Shown: piece after piece, positions 1 to 7,229 of the stretch
Numbering within the stretch: the stretch's first letter is position 1
Layout: each line of letters starts with the position of its first letter
NCBI GenBank assembly: GCA_039105265.1
Contig: JAPFFF010000010.1
Coordinates: forward strand, 558,001 to 622,000
DNA from: Tritrichomonas musculus
Lineage: Eukaryota > Parabasalia > Tritrichomonadida > Tritrichomonadidae
Direction of reading: 5' to 3'
Length of the DNA: 64,000 nt
The notes under the pieces: generated by a model
The model's input: only the letters and a program-made list of their open reading frames with translations
What the model was told of the DNA's origin: nothing
The model's database searches: none
Translations under genes and position numbers: made by a program

Positions 1-698
1 AATGGAGCGCTCATGTTTTATTGGTAAGACAATGGTCAACAAAAATTGATGAATTCAGTCGGATCTTATCAAAAATTCAGGACGTCTCACAAAATATCGC
101 CAAAAAAGAAGTTGAAGAAAGATTGAAGCCATTCATGGAAAAAGGCAAGCAACCGTTTGAAGTTCAGAAATGCCATTTCTTTACCAACGAAGAGTCTGAA
201 AAATACAAAGAATGGCAAAAGAAGGTCAATAGTGAACAAATCCTTAATCATTTAAAAAGAAGGGAATCACCAGAAAAAATACAAGAAAAAGTCATGGCTG
301 CAAATAAACAACCACTAACAATGTCTGATGAAGATTATGATAAAGTTGTCAAACAAATGAATGAAACAATTCGCAAAAATGCCTCAAAACTTCAAATACC
401 CGAAGACGAAATGAATGATCATTCGGATGAATTAGCAATACAAAAAAGAGCAGAATTAGAAAATGCTATCAAAATCATTCATGGCTGCAACGATGAAAAA
501 GCAAAGAAAATTGCCGAAGAAAAGATCGAAAATTATTCAAAAACCAAAACGCACATGCAATGGTACTACCTGAGTATTGATCAATTTCTAAGACCTGACG
601 AAAGAGAAATCTATCATCAAAACGAGACACCAAAAGACGTGGTAGATGTCCTCTCCAGTGATGACGATTTTGACGCTTTCCCACACTACGATGATTGA
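1..698 (+). CDS. Unrecognised helical acidic-tailed protein, 5' end outside window
   Basis: The frame is open from base 3 to the stop at 696-698 and has no ATG before about base 135, so the true start probably lies left of the window and this is a partial gene. The visible part (about 230 residues) is highly charged and predicted helical, rich in Lys and Glu, and ends in an acidic stretch with DDDFDAF. I see no enzyme motif, signal peptide or membrane segment and do not recognise the family. It belongs to the viral element: codon use and the AT-rich spacer after it match the genes to the right, and it is followed by a convergent viral gene. A short form starting at the internal ATG near 135 cannot be excluded. 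Confidence 0.6.
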   Translation, partial: WSAHVLLVRQWSTKIDEFSRILSKIQDVSQNIAKKEVEERLKPFMEKGKQPFEVQKCHFFTNEESEKYKEWQKKVNSEQILNHLKRRESPEKIQEKVMAANKQPLTMSDEDYDKVVKQMNETIRKNASKLQIPEDEMNDHSDELAIQKRAELENAIKIIHGCNDEKAKKIAEEKIENYSKTKTHMQWYYLSIDQFLRPDEREIYHQNETPKDVVDVLSSDDDFDAFPHYDD

Positions 699-771
699 GA
701 GGTCGTAATAAAAAAAACTCTCAAAAAAGATTTAGGTTTTTAATAAACCAATTTAATTAATTAATTTTTAT

Positions 772-1170
772 TTATTTCTTTTCTTTATCTTTTTCTTCTT
801 CTTTTTCAGTAGTTTCTTTTGGTATGGGAATCGGAACGAATTTGCCAGAATCATAACCAATCATCATTCCAGGCGACAAAAATGGTCGAATAAACTCAAT
901 ATGAGTATCGAACCAAAGAATTAATTTGTCTTTCGATCTAATTTCTTCCCTTGAAAGACTTGGAGTTTCTGATGGAATATTATGATCAATACAATGCATC
1001 ATAACTTTTGCAACTGCTGCTAATTTTTGATGGGATACATTTTCCCCATACCTTGATTTCAACATTTTCCAACCTTGAGTTCTTTTTGGATTTCTCATGT
1101 CTTTTGCAGACATAGCTGGTATATCATCTTTAATTTCAAATTGTTCAGGAACACTTTGTTTGTCCGACAT
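772..1170 (-). CDS. Unrecognised 132-aa element protein with Lys/Glu tail
   Basis: The ATG at 1170 starts 132 residues that end in a strongly charged tail of alternating Glu and Lys. The central part contains a basic helix (RNPKRTQGWKML) followed by hydrophobic helices and a WFDTHIEFIRPF segment; no family is recognised. The start is supported by an upstream box: on the minus strand AAAAAGTTCATTTTT lies at 1189-1175, with its GTTC 14 nt before the ATG, the same spacing as in the 6632 gene. It points outward from the divergent regulatory region shared with the gene at 1259, so it is one of the terminal genes of the element. Confidence 0.65.
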   Translation of the reverse strand: MSDKQSVPEQFEIKDDIPAMSAKDMRNPKRTQGWKMLKSRYGENVSHQKLAAVAKVMMHCIDHNIPSETPSLSREEIRSKDKLILWFDTHIEFIRPFLSPGMMIGYDSGKFVPIPIPKETTEKEEEKDKEKK

Positions 1171-1174
1171 TAAA

Positions 1175-1189
1175 AAAAATGAACTTTTT
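1175..1189 (-). promoter_or_regulatory. AAAAAGTTCATTTTT box upstream of the 772-1170 gene
   Basis: Exact copy (minus strand) of a box also found at 6145-6159 and 6613-6627 before two other small genes. The TCATTTT core fits the trichomonad initiator consensus TCAY(T/A), so it probably marks a transcription start. Confidence 0.5.
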
Positions 1190-1194
1190 CACTA

Positions 1195-1251
1195 GGCGAC
1201 CGTTAACCAAAAAATCTAATTTTTTCTCGTGAGGTCATCACATCATTTTTA
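1195..1251 (+). promoter_or_regulatory. Left copy of a 57-bp inverted promoter repeat
   Basis: This segment recurs in inverted orientation at 44400-44457 with about five differences, including the shared core ATCTAATTTTTTCTCGT followed by AGGTCATCACATCA. In each place the TCATCACATCA part ends just upstream of an inward-pointing gene (ATG 24 nt downstream here, 20 nt at the right end). TCATC and TCATTTT both fit the trichomonad initiator consensus. It is therefore a promoter region, and its inverted duplication near both ends suggests that it lies in or close to a terminal inverted repeat that has otherwise diverged. Confidence 0.6.
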
Positions 1252-1258
1252 TACCAGC

Positions 1259-1537
1259 ATGGAAGCCCGTACGATCCAACACTTACTCGAAGTTGTCGAA
1301 GCTCTTGATAGTGTTCATGAATGGAGAACTATTTCTGATGATCTTGATCAAAGAGAAAAAATGGCATATATGCTCCAAGAAGCTGCAACCAATATGAATC
1401 ACATTGATGATGTTCGTGTGATAATGAATGATGGAGATAGCTCAAATGAAGAAAAAGCTAACGAACTTGAATGCTTCTTCATTGAAGAATTAAAGGCAGG
1501 TTTGAAAAATCTCAAACGCTGGAACGAAAGGAAATAA
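1259..1537 (+). CDS. Unrecognised 92-aa helical protein
   Basis: I start this gene at the ATG at 1259, 24 nt after the TCATCACATCA box; the frame extends upstream only through a GTG codon that would place the promoter inside the gene. The 92-residue product is acidic and helical (HLLEVVEALDSV, then a heptad-like stretch) and ends in a basic KRWNERK. No family is recognised. It is the first inward-pointing gene at the left side and uses the same promoter repeat as the inward-pointing gene at 43988-44398, but the two proteins show no clear similarity. Confidence 0.6.
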   Translation: MEARTIQHLLEVVEALDSVHEWRTISDDLDQREKMAYMLQEAATNMNHIDDVRVIMNDGDSSNEEKANELECFFIEELKAGLKNLKRWNERK

Positions 1538-1563
1538 TTAATTAAATAAACAATTCAATTTAC

Positions 1564-1630
1564 TGCATTTTTTGACACTCTTTTTATTTTTGCATTTTTT
1601 GACACTCTTTTTATTTTTGCATTTTCTGAC
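1564..1630 (+). repeat. 27-bp direct repeat, about 2.4 copies
   Basis: TGCAT recurs at 1564, 1591 and 1618, giving a 27-bp period with the unit containing TTTTGACACTCTTTTTATT. The unit resembles the TTTTGACACTTCACTTTTT boxes found before several viral genes, yet here it sits between the convergent 3' ends of the 1259 and integrase genes, with no gene start nearby. Confidence 0.75.
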
Positions 1631-1633
1631 AAT

Positions 1634-3022
1634 TCAAATAGGATCTAATCTATAACGAGGTAATATTTGAGTATTTCCTTTAAGATCTTGTATTAAATAT
1701 TTACCATTTTGAAAACCTTTTACAAAAAATCTACCAGGTTGAGTTATTGATCGTCTTTTTTTAAGAGTGTCTTTATTATTATATACAATTACTTCTTGGT
1801 TTTCTTTTAAATTATAACCTTTTTGAGCAGAAACATTATAATTAGCTTGAGAAATACGTCTACAAATAAAAGTATATAAATCAGAATTATTTTGCATTTG
1901 ACTAGGGGAAACATTCATACCTGCATATTTTGACAAAGTTAAGTGTGGGGCATTATTATATTGAACAACTAATTCTTTTAATATTTCAGGGGAGATTTCT
2001 CGTTGAACTTCAAAAGCCATATCTCTCAAAGTTCTAATAATTCTATCAACTATACCTAATGAAGAATGTAATGGGCTAGTTGTTTGTTTTTCACCTGGTT
2101 TTCGTAAAAATGATGGATAATGATAATCATCCATTCTATCAACAGGTTCCCATTTAATTCCATTTGAGTTTAAAAAATTAATTGTTTCTTCAGAACAAAA
2201 ACCTTTTTCACCATCTCCGGTCAATATTTTAGGTTTCATTCCTTGTTGAAATAAAGTATTTAAAGCTTTTGTTATTGAAATAGATGTTTTTTGTCCAGCA
2301 GTCATAATTTTATTTATATCACCAAAACATTCTCTACCTAAAGGAATTGCATATAAATATCGACTATTGGCTTCTATACAAATTAAGTACCCAACATTTT
2401 TTTCAAACATAATATCAATTAAATAAGTACCAGGTTCACATAATTTATGTAAATAATATTTTTTATTCTTATTAGTTGGAAATTGTTTCTTTTGAACATA
2501 ATCATCTTCAGAAACATAATTGGGCTCAATAACTTTTTCAAATTGTTTTAATAATACATGTCTTTTATTTTTATTTCTAAATGCAATATCAGGTACATTT
2601 GTTTTACCTTTGAATTCAACTATCATTCCTGGTTGTTCCATAATTTTTGTAATATATATTTCATACCATTCTTCCATAGTATATTTATCTTTACCTTTTT
2701 TCCATCCAGAGGTCAATTTTTCAAATTCAGGAAAAGTACGAATATTTTCATTATGTAAATTATTAATTACATGGTTCTCAATTTTTTCTTCAAAACTTAA
2801 TTCATCATCAGGAATTTTTTCATCAGTGATTACAGGTAATGATTCAGATAATACTTTTCGAAATTCTGAATAAGCATTATAAATTTGTTCAAATTCATCA
2901 TCAGTTACAAAATCTTTTTGATACCCTTTATAATTTCTAGCTTCATTTGGCATTATTAATTTCTTTTGATAAGCTTTCTTTTCTAAATAATTCATTAATT
3001 TTTCACCTTCTGACGATAACAT
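1634..3022 (-). CDS. Maverick/retroviral-type integrase (RVE/DDE superfamily)
   Basis: This 462-residue protein is the DNA strand-transfer enzyme expected to insert the element into host DNA. The RNase H-like core is visible: Asp203 in YLIDIMF, Asp270 in LTGDGEKGF, and a helix GIVDRIIRTLRDM with Asp326 where the catalytic Glu normally sits, followed by the typical YNNAPH loop. The last 80 residues form an SH3-like C-terminal region (VIVYNNKD to ILPRYRLD). The N-terminal 200 residues are helical and have no HHCC zinc finger that I can see. The D2-D3 spacing (55 residues) exceeds the usual 35. Family assignment is strong from motif order; the third acidic residue being Asp is an observation that needs an alignment. 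The gene is divergent to the 3074 gene across a 50-bp gap. Confidence 0.85.
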   Translation of the reverse strand: MLSSEGEKLMNYLEKKAYQKKLIMPNEARNYKGYQKDFVTDDEFEQIYNAYSEFRKVLSESLPVITDEKIPDDELSFEEKIENHVINNLHNENIRTFPEFEKLTSGWKKGKDKYTMEEWYEIYITKIMEQPGMIVEFKGKTNVPDIAFRNKNKRHVLLKQFEKVIEPNYVSEDDYVQKKQFPTNKNKKYYLHKLCEPGTYLIDIMFEKNVGYLICIEANSRYLYAIPLGRECFGDINKIMTAGQKTSISITKALNTLFQQGMKPKILTGDGEKGFCSEETINFLNSNGIKWEPVDRMDDYHYPSFLRKPGEKQTTSPLHSSLGIVDRIIRTLRDMAFEVQREISPEILKELVVQYNNAPHLTLSKYAGMNVSPSQMQNNSDLYTFICRRISQANYNVSAQKGYNLKENQEVIVYNNKDTLKKRRSITQPGRFFVKGFQNGKYLIQDLKGNTQILPRYRLDPI

Positions 3023-3040
3023 TTAAATTTCAATAAAGAG

Positions 3041-3051
3041 CGGTTTTGACA
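3041..3051 (+). promoter_or_regulatory. CGGTTTTGACA box (GACC type)
   Basis: CGGTTTTGACA followed by GACCATAATG. The G of GACA lies 26 nt before the ATG at 3074, exactly the spacing at the 3527 gene, which decides the start of the 3074 gene. Confidence 0.65.
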
Positions 3052-3073
3052 GACCATAATGTTATTTGTTTTC

Positions 3074-3484
3074 ATGTCTTCGATTGAAATACCTATCAAA
3101 GAAATGGAAGAAAATTTGGAGAGTCTTCGAAAAGAAAATTTGGAAATAATGAAACAAATATGGAAAATTCAAAATAAGGCTCCATCTTCCACAAATGAGG
3201 ATGCAATTATGACTTTTGATGAATCCAAATTGTCTCAGGAAGACCAAGAAGAATTGGACCGATTACGAAAAGAAAAAGAAAAACTCAGGAATCAAATGGA
3301 ACCATTAGACCGTTTCATTTCCGATATCAAAAGAAGCGAACAAATGCAAGACAATTGTCTAAAAGCCTTCGGAATTGGGGTAAAAATTGGCAAACTGGAA
3401 TCAAAATATCCAGCTTTGACTCCCGAAGAACGACAAGAATATGATCAATTACTAAATGAATTTCAAGAACTTTTAACGTCTTAA
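3074..3484 (+). CDS. Small coiled-coil protein, 136 aa
   Basis: The product is almost entirely Lys/Glu-rich heptads: an N-terminal coil (MEENLESLRKENLEIMKQ), a middle coil (ELDRLRKEKEKLRNQ) and a C-terminal helix. I chose the second ATG, at 3074, because the box at 3041 has the same 26-nt spacing to this ATG as in the neighbour at 3527; the ATG at 3059 would overlap the presumed initiator. The stop overlaps a TAAATAAA signal. No enzyme motif is visible. It is one of a group of small coiled-coil genes scattered in the left third of the element; roles such as dimerisation adaptors or host-factor mimics would be guesses. Confidence 0.7.
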   Translation: MSSIEIPIKEMEENLESLRKENLEIMKQIWKIQNKAPSSTNEDAIMTFDESKLSQEDQEELDRLRKEKEKLRNQMEPLDRFISDIKRSEQMQDNCLKAFGIGVKIGKLESKYPALTPEERQEYDQLLNEFQELLTS

Positions 3485-3493
3485 ATAAAAAAG

Positions 3494-3504
3494 CAGTTTT
3501 GACA
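3494..3504 (+). promoter_or_regulatory. CAGTTTTGACA box (CTTCAC type)
   Basis: One mismatch from CGGTTTTGACA, followed by CTTCACTTTTATTTTTG. GACA is 26 nt before the ATG at 3527. TCACTTT fits the trichomonad initiator consensus. Confidence 0.6.
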
Positions 3505-3526
3505 CTTCACTTTTATTTTTGTTTTC

Positions 3527-3724
3527 ATGTCTAAATTGGAAGAAGCTTACGAGAAATGGGATATCTTAGATGAACAAATAAATGCCATCGAAAAAAAGGC
3601 AGGAATTATTGGTAATCAAATGGTTTATGATGATAAAGATTTTAGAAAATTAATGGATTTACGAAGAGAAAGAGACAAAGTAGAAAAAGAAATTGAACTT
3701 TTAAGAAAAGAATTAATTAAATAA
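3527..3724 (+). CDS. Small coiled-coil protein, 65 aa
   Basis: A 65-residue, strongly helical protein with two coils separated by a short GNQMVYDDKD loop, resembling a helical hairpin; the second half is DLRRERDKVEKEIELLRKEL. It follows the 3074 gene by 42 bp with its own GTTTTGACA box, so it is likely a separate transcript. The stop runs into TTAAATAAAA. Lengths and charge pattern make it similar in style to the 3074, 8091 and 9796 proteins, but I cannot show homology by eye. Confidence 0.65.
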   Translation: MSKLEEAYEKWDILDEQINAIEKKAGIIGNQMVYDDKDFRKLMDLRRERDKVEKEIELLRKELIK

Positions 3725-3729
3725 AAAAG

Positions 3730-5433
3730 TTACCTTAATCTATATTTCTTATCATTATTATTATTGAATGAGCAGTATTGTAATATTTTTTGATGAAAAT
3801 CTTGATAAGTTATGGATTTGAAATTTTTTGCTTTTGCCCATTTTTTAAATTCAGTCCAGGCTTCAAAAGCTACATAACCATTTCTGAATTTTTGTAAGTT
3901 TTCCTCAATAAATAATTTTTCAGGAGGTTTTGAAAAGTTCATTAAATACATTCTAGATTGGGTATTAGGAAATTGTGCAGGATTGAAATCAGATAAATCA
4001 ACAGTCAAGAAAAAAGTAATTAAATTGTTTTTGAAATCTTGTGTCTTAATAAGATTATGTAAAGGATCAAAATAGTCTCGACCTGTCATTGGATAACAAT
4101 TTGTAACAATAAATCTTCTATCATGTTCATCAATTCGAATAGGAGCAGGATTGTTTGATAAGAAGATGAAATTGGCAACATTTTCTTTAGATTCAGTATT
4201 AATATGTTTTCCTTCAATAGTAGTGAATCTTTCTGTGATTAATGTTTTTAATCTTTCATGTTGTTGAGGATATTTTCGATTAAGATTATAATCTAACATT
4301 TCTGAACATACCACTAATTTTTTGTTTAAGATTTGTAAATTAAAATTGCTTGTAATATTATCAAAGTTTGCATTTGGATCAGAATATTCACCTAATAATA
4401 AACAAATAGTGTCCGTAAATGTATTTTTCCCACAACCTGGGTGACCAATAATAACTAATGCAGTACCTGTTTTACCATCTGGATGTTGAAAAATAAATGA
4501 AATCCATTTAATGATATAATCATATAAATCTTGATTAGAATTTGCAATACCTCTAAAAATATGATCCAAAAATGGTTGAATCACATTTTGTGTACAAAGT
4601 CTTAATCTTGAATAAGGATACCAATGAAAATATGAAAAAATGTTTGGATCATTGGAAAAGAATTTCATATGTTCATAAGTAATGAAATCCATATTCTTTC
4701 CAAAGGAAACAACATCAAATGCAGTAATTACTTTCTTATTCTTTTTACTAACTTTTGAATATCCTAATTTAATTTGTTTTAATATTGGTGCAAATTGAGT
4801 AGGATTTAACATTTCTAACGTATTTGATTTTTTAATTATGAAGATTCTGTCAAGTTGAATATAACAACAAACTTTTTTGAAATCAGTAAAGAAATCCCCA
4901 ACACGAATTCCAGTAGAAAAATATTTTCTTTCATAATTCTTATATCTAAATGAGTTTATTGAACAATCTTCACCAAAATCAATTTGAACAAATTGGTTAA
5001 TTGTATTATTGAAATATTTCTCCCAAATAACATTTCTTTGAGATTCTGAGAGTGCATTCAAAATTGGGAAGATCCAATGATTTGAAACTTCTGGATGATT
5101 TTCTTGACTACAAATTGCTTGAAGATCTTGTTCAGAATTTACTTGATTTGAAAGATACCAATTTTTCACAATATCATACAAATGGTTTGAATTATATGGA
5201 GCATGAAATATATATTTGATAGAATTATTTAAATTTTCAAGTGTTGGTTCAAATAAATTTAACAATCCAACAACATCATCAGGAAACAATTCAATGAGAT
5301 CGATATTAACTTGAAAATCACGATCATGAAATTCTTGAGCTTGATATTGAGGAAAGACATCCTCATTTATATTTTCCATTTGTCTAGCTTCTGGAATTAA
5401 GAAATCATCAGAGAGGAAGGTTGGTTGATTCAT
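3730..5433 (-). CDS. Superfamily 3 helicase (D5/virophage-type replicative helicase)
   Basis: This 567-residue protein is the probable replicative DNA helicase. The SF3 ATPase core starts near residue 325: Walker A GHPGCGKNTF (about 330), Walker B-like KKLVVCSEM, motif C NFIFLSNN and the arginine-finger segment DRRF. The C-terminal end (FEAWTEFKKWAK, then ITYQDFHQKIL) resembles the small domain after the ATPase core in D5-like proteins. The N-terminal 320 residues carry no CysCysHis or DxD primase motif that I can recognise, so primase activity is not supported. I start it at the ATG at 5433; longer frames need a TTG and would run over the CGGTTTTGACA box at 5465-5455, which has its GACA 25 nt before this ATG. 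Divergent from the 5484 gene. Confidence 0.88.
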   Translation of the reverse strand: MNQPTFLSDDFLIPEARQMENINEDVFPQYQAQEFHDRDFQVNIDLIELFPDDVVGLLNLFEPTLENLNNSIKYIFHAPYNSNHLYDIVKNWYLSNQVNSEQDLQAICSQENHPEVSNHWIFPILNALSESQRNVIWEKYFNNTINQFVQIDFGEDCSINSFRYKNYERKYFSTGIRVGDFFTDFKKVCCYIQLDRIFIIKKSNTLEMLNPTQFAPILKQIKLGYSKVSKKNKKVITAFDVVSFGKNMDFITYEHMKFFSNDPNIFSYFHWYPYSRLRLCTQNVIQPFLDHIFRGIANSNQDLYDYIIKWISFIFQHPDGKTGTALVIIGHPGCGKNTFTDTICLLLGEYSDPNANFDNITSNFNLQILNKKLVVCSEMLDYNLNRKYPQQHERLKTLITERFTTIEGKHINTESKENVANFIFLSNNPAPIRIDEHDRRFIVTNCYPMTGRDYFDPLHNLIKTQDFKNNLITFFLTVDLSDFNPAQFPNTQSRMYLMNFSKPPEKLFIEENLQKFRNGYVAFEAWTEFKKWAKAKNFKSITYQDFHQKILQYCSFNNNNDKKYRLR

Positions 5434-5454
5434 CGATACAAAAATAAAAGTGAC

Positions 5455-5465
5455 TGTCAAAACCG
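5455..5465 (-). promoter_or_regulatory. CGGTTTTGACA box on the minus strand, upstream of the helicase
   Basis: Read on the minus strand it is CGGTTTTGACAGTCACTTTT. GACA is 25 nt before the helicase ATG at 5433. The only one of the eight boxes oriented to the minus strand. Confidence 0.65.
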
Positions 5466-5483
5466 TTTTTCATTTTTTAATTA

Positions 5484-6035
5484 ATGTCAAGTGATAACGA
5501 ATTACCTCTACACTATTCAACTGGGGGTTCACCTCAATATCAATTATCACCAAACATGCAAAATTTAAATAATAGTTTTCAAAACTTTGTTGTCAATAAT
5601 GAAATTGATGATTGGGAAATAGACCGTAATTTTAATGAACCTCAACAAACGTCTCCAAACGAAGAAGAATTTTATGCAGGAATTAATCAAATTGTAGAAA
5701 AACAATTAGAAGAACATCCAGCAAATCCAAACCGTCATGGAAATCCAAGACCTCCAGATTGGGGAGATGAATTAGAGACAAGACTCAACAAAAGAAATTG
5801 TTTTGAAGATTTTTTAAAAATTCTTGATAAAAATAGAGAATATCCAAGTGACGAAATTGTCTATTTGTATAATCGTTTTTTTCATACAGAAATTACCAAA
5901 AAAGGATTTGGTCAATTAGGAAATGTGAAAAAATATTTTAAAACCAAAAGAAGAAAAATTTTTGGAGAAAGATTGACCGTATATCTCAGAAAAAAGAAAT
6001 TTTTGGAAAATAGTCCGCAATTTGTCCGCACTTAG
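5484..6035 (+). CDS. Putative winged-helix DNA-binding protein next to the helicase
   Basis: The first 90 residues of this 183-aa product are Asn/Gln/Pro-rich and look disordered. Residues 100-175 form a compact basic helical domain (DEIVYLYNRFF, then KKGFGQLGNVKKYFKTKRRKIFGERLTVYLRKKK). The pattern of a helix, a FGxLxxxxK-like turn and a basic helix ending in a Tyr strand resembles the winged-helix domain that follows the ATPase core in D5/P4-type helicases. Because the helicase is transcribed divergently right beside it, I infer a split-off helicase partner or origin-binding protein. This is a pattern match only. The stop codon lies inside an 11-bp repeat array. Confidence 0.5.
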   Translation: MSSDNELPLHYSTGGSPQYQLSPNMQNLNNSFQNFVVNNEIDDWEIDRNFNEPQQTSPNEEEFYAGINQIVEKQLEEHPANPNRHGNPRPPDWGDELETRLNKRNCFEDFLKILDKNREYPSDEIVYLYNRFFHTEITKKGFGQLGNVKKYFKTKRRKIFGERLTVYLRKKKFLENSPQFVRT

Positions 6036-6097
6036 TCCGCAATTAGTCCGCAATTAGTCCGCAATTAGTCCGCAATTAGTCCGCAATTAGTCCGGAC
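6013..6097 (+). repeat. Eight-copy 11-bp iteron array, candidate origin or binding array
   Basis: GTCCG occurs at 6013, 6024, 6035, 6046, 6057, 6068, 6079 and 6090, exactly 11 bp apart; the consensus unit is AGTCCGCAATT. The last unit becomes the perfect 8-bp palindrome GTCCGGAC. The array overlaps the 3' end of the 5484 gene, whose stop lies in unit 2-3, and precedes a noncoding AT-rich gap. One unit per helical turn puts every copy on nearly the same face of the DNA, as in iteron-type origins or operator arrays. A neutral minisatellite is the alternative. Confidence 0.85.
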
Positions 6098-6144
6098 AAA
6101 CTAAAAATTTTCATTCACAAAAAGTTTAATAAAAATTTTAATTC

Positions 6145-6159
6145 AAAAAGTTCATTTTT
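6145..6159 (+). promoter_or_regulatory. AAAAAGTTCATTTTT box upstream of the 6168 gene
   Basis: Exact 15-bp match to the boxes at 6613-6627 and 1189-1175. The core TTCATTTTT fits the initiator consensus and lies within 20 nt of the ATG. Confidence 0.5.
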
Positions 6160-6167
6160 ATTTTTTA

Positions 6168-6554
6168 ATGTTTTTCACAATCTTGTTCTTGTTAATGAAC
6201 CGATGCAAAAAAGAAACTGATCCCAAAGCTCAACGAGTAGATGAAATGGAACAAATTTGGCTCCATCATAGATTTTTGGACACTCTTGAAGCAACTATTC
6301 CAGCCGAAGATGAAATGGATCAAATTAAATCAAAACTGAAAGAGATTAACAATAATATCAATAAAATATTAGATGTGATGTTAAAAAAAGACAACACAAA
6401 CACTCAAAAAGATGAATTAAAGAAAAGAAGAGATTTGACTTGGGAACAATGGAAGAAAAATTCTGATGAATATGATTTTTTACTCAAAGGAGAAATTACG
6501 CCTGAGACAAACAAAAAACTGGATGAACTTAGAAAAATAAAAGAATTATATTAA
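6168..6554 (+). CDS. Small charged coiled-coil protein, 128 aa
   Basis: The product is mostly helical with two coiled-coil segments (MDQIKSKLKEINNNINKIL and TNKKLDELRKIKEL) separated by a Trp-containing stretch (WEQWKKN). The start at 6168 would add a hydrophobic FFTILFLLMN leader; a second ATG at 6195 would remove it. In other genes here a similar leader turned out to be translated 5' untranslated region, so the shorter form (MNRCKKET) is a real alternative. The AAAAAGTTCATTTTT box ends 9 nt before the first ATG. No family is recognised. Confidence 0.6.
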   Translation: MFFTILFLLMNRCKKETDPKAQRVDEMEQIWLHHRFLDTLEATIPAEDEMDQIKSKLKEINNNINKILDVMLKKDNTNTQKDELKKRRDLTWEQWKKNSDEYDFLLKGEITPETNKKLDELRKIKELY

Positions 6555-6612
6555 CATTTCTGGAACTTGAATAATCAAATTGAAAATTTTGAATAAAAAA
6601 GTCAATTCATTC

Positions 6613-6627
6613 AAAAAGTTCATTTTT
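6613..6627 (+). promoter_or_regulatory. AAAAAGTTCATTTTT box upstream of the 6632 gene
   Basis: Third exact copy of this box; GTTC is 14 nt before the ATG at 6632, the same distance as in the minus-strand gene at 1170. Confidence 0.5.
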
Positions 6628-6631
6628 TTAA

Positions 6632-6895
6632 ATGCAGGGCCAACAAAGTTTACCTAGTGAAAAACAAAAAGAATTAATAAATTTGTTAAAATTCACTAGA
6701 GGTGAAATTGAAAAAACTTGTGATCAAATGATCAAAATGACTGAAGAATTCTTTGATCAAGAAATTGATTTAAAAAATGATTCTCGTCCAGAGAGACAAG
6801 AACAATTACATTCTTTACTAATAACAGTTGGGATTTTAGCAACTTCCAACAGAGAGAATTTCCAAAAATTGGAAGAAACGTTAAAGAATAAATAA
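6632..6895 (+). CDS. Small helical protein, 87 aa
   Basis: An 87-residue charged helical protein: a first coil (KQKELINLLKFTRGEIEKTCDQ), an acidic middle, and a C-terminal helix with LLITVGILATSNRENFQKLEE. There is no signal peptide or membrane segment. The start is supported by the box 14 nt upstream and the stop is part of TAAATAAAC-like sequence (AATAAATAAAC). Family unknown; it forms a rightward run with the 6168 and 6931 genes, each with its own short AT-rich leader. Confidence 0.65.
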   Translation: MQGQQSLPSEKQKELINLLKFTRGEIEKTCDQMIKMTEEFFDQEIDLKNDSRPERQEQLHSLLITVGILATSNRENFQKLEETLKNK

Positions 6896-6930
6896 ACATA
6901 ACCGTTTTTTAACCGCTTTCATTTTCATTT

Positions 6931-7191
6931 ATGACTGTTACTGAACAAGACCTTGAATTAGAATTTAGAAAATTGTTCAAAAATGATATCGTGTCTGATT
7001 TCCGACATTTAAAGTTATTTTTCATGTTCAAATTAAATGTTATGATCAATGATCTTGAAAATAACAATCTTGACCGATTTAAGAAAGAAGTTCATGACAC
7101 ACCATTTGTTTTCACAACAATGATTGAACATGATTTCTTTAATAAGATTCAAATCTACAATTCAAGAGAGAAAATTTTAACTACTCCTTAA
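6931..7191 (+). CDS. Unrecognised 86-aa protein
   Basis: The ATG at 6931 follows TTTCATTTTCATTT, which contains two TCATTT initiator-like cores. The preceding AACCGTTTTTTAACCGC is only vaguely like the CGGTTTTGACA box. The product is mixed charged and aromatic (RHLKLFFMFKLNVMIND, then FVFTTMIEHDFF) and probably folds as a small helical domain. It is convergent with the membrane-protein gene at 7230-8048 across a 38-bp gap. No function can be assigned. Confidence 0.6.
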   Translation: MTVTEQDLELEFRKLFKNDIVSDFRHLKLFFMFKLNVMINDLENNNLDRFKKEVHDTPFVFTTMIEHDFFNKIQIYNSREKILTTP

Positions 7192-7229
7192 TAAATAAAA
7201 AGAGATTAAATTTGTTTATTTATTTTTTT

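Noticed and set aside
6013-6097. CRISPR-like array
   Set aside because: The 11-bp units are contiguous, with no spacers, in a eukaryotic context; this is a direct tandem repeat.
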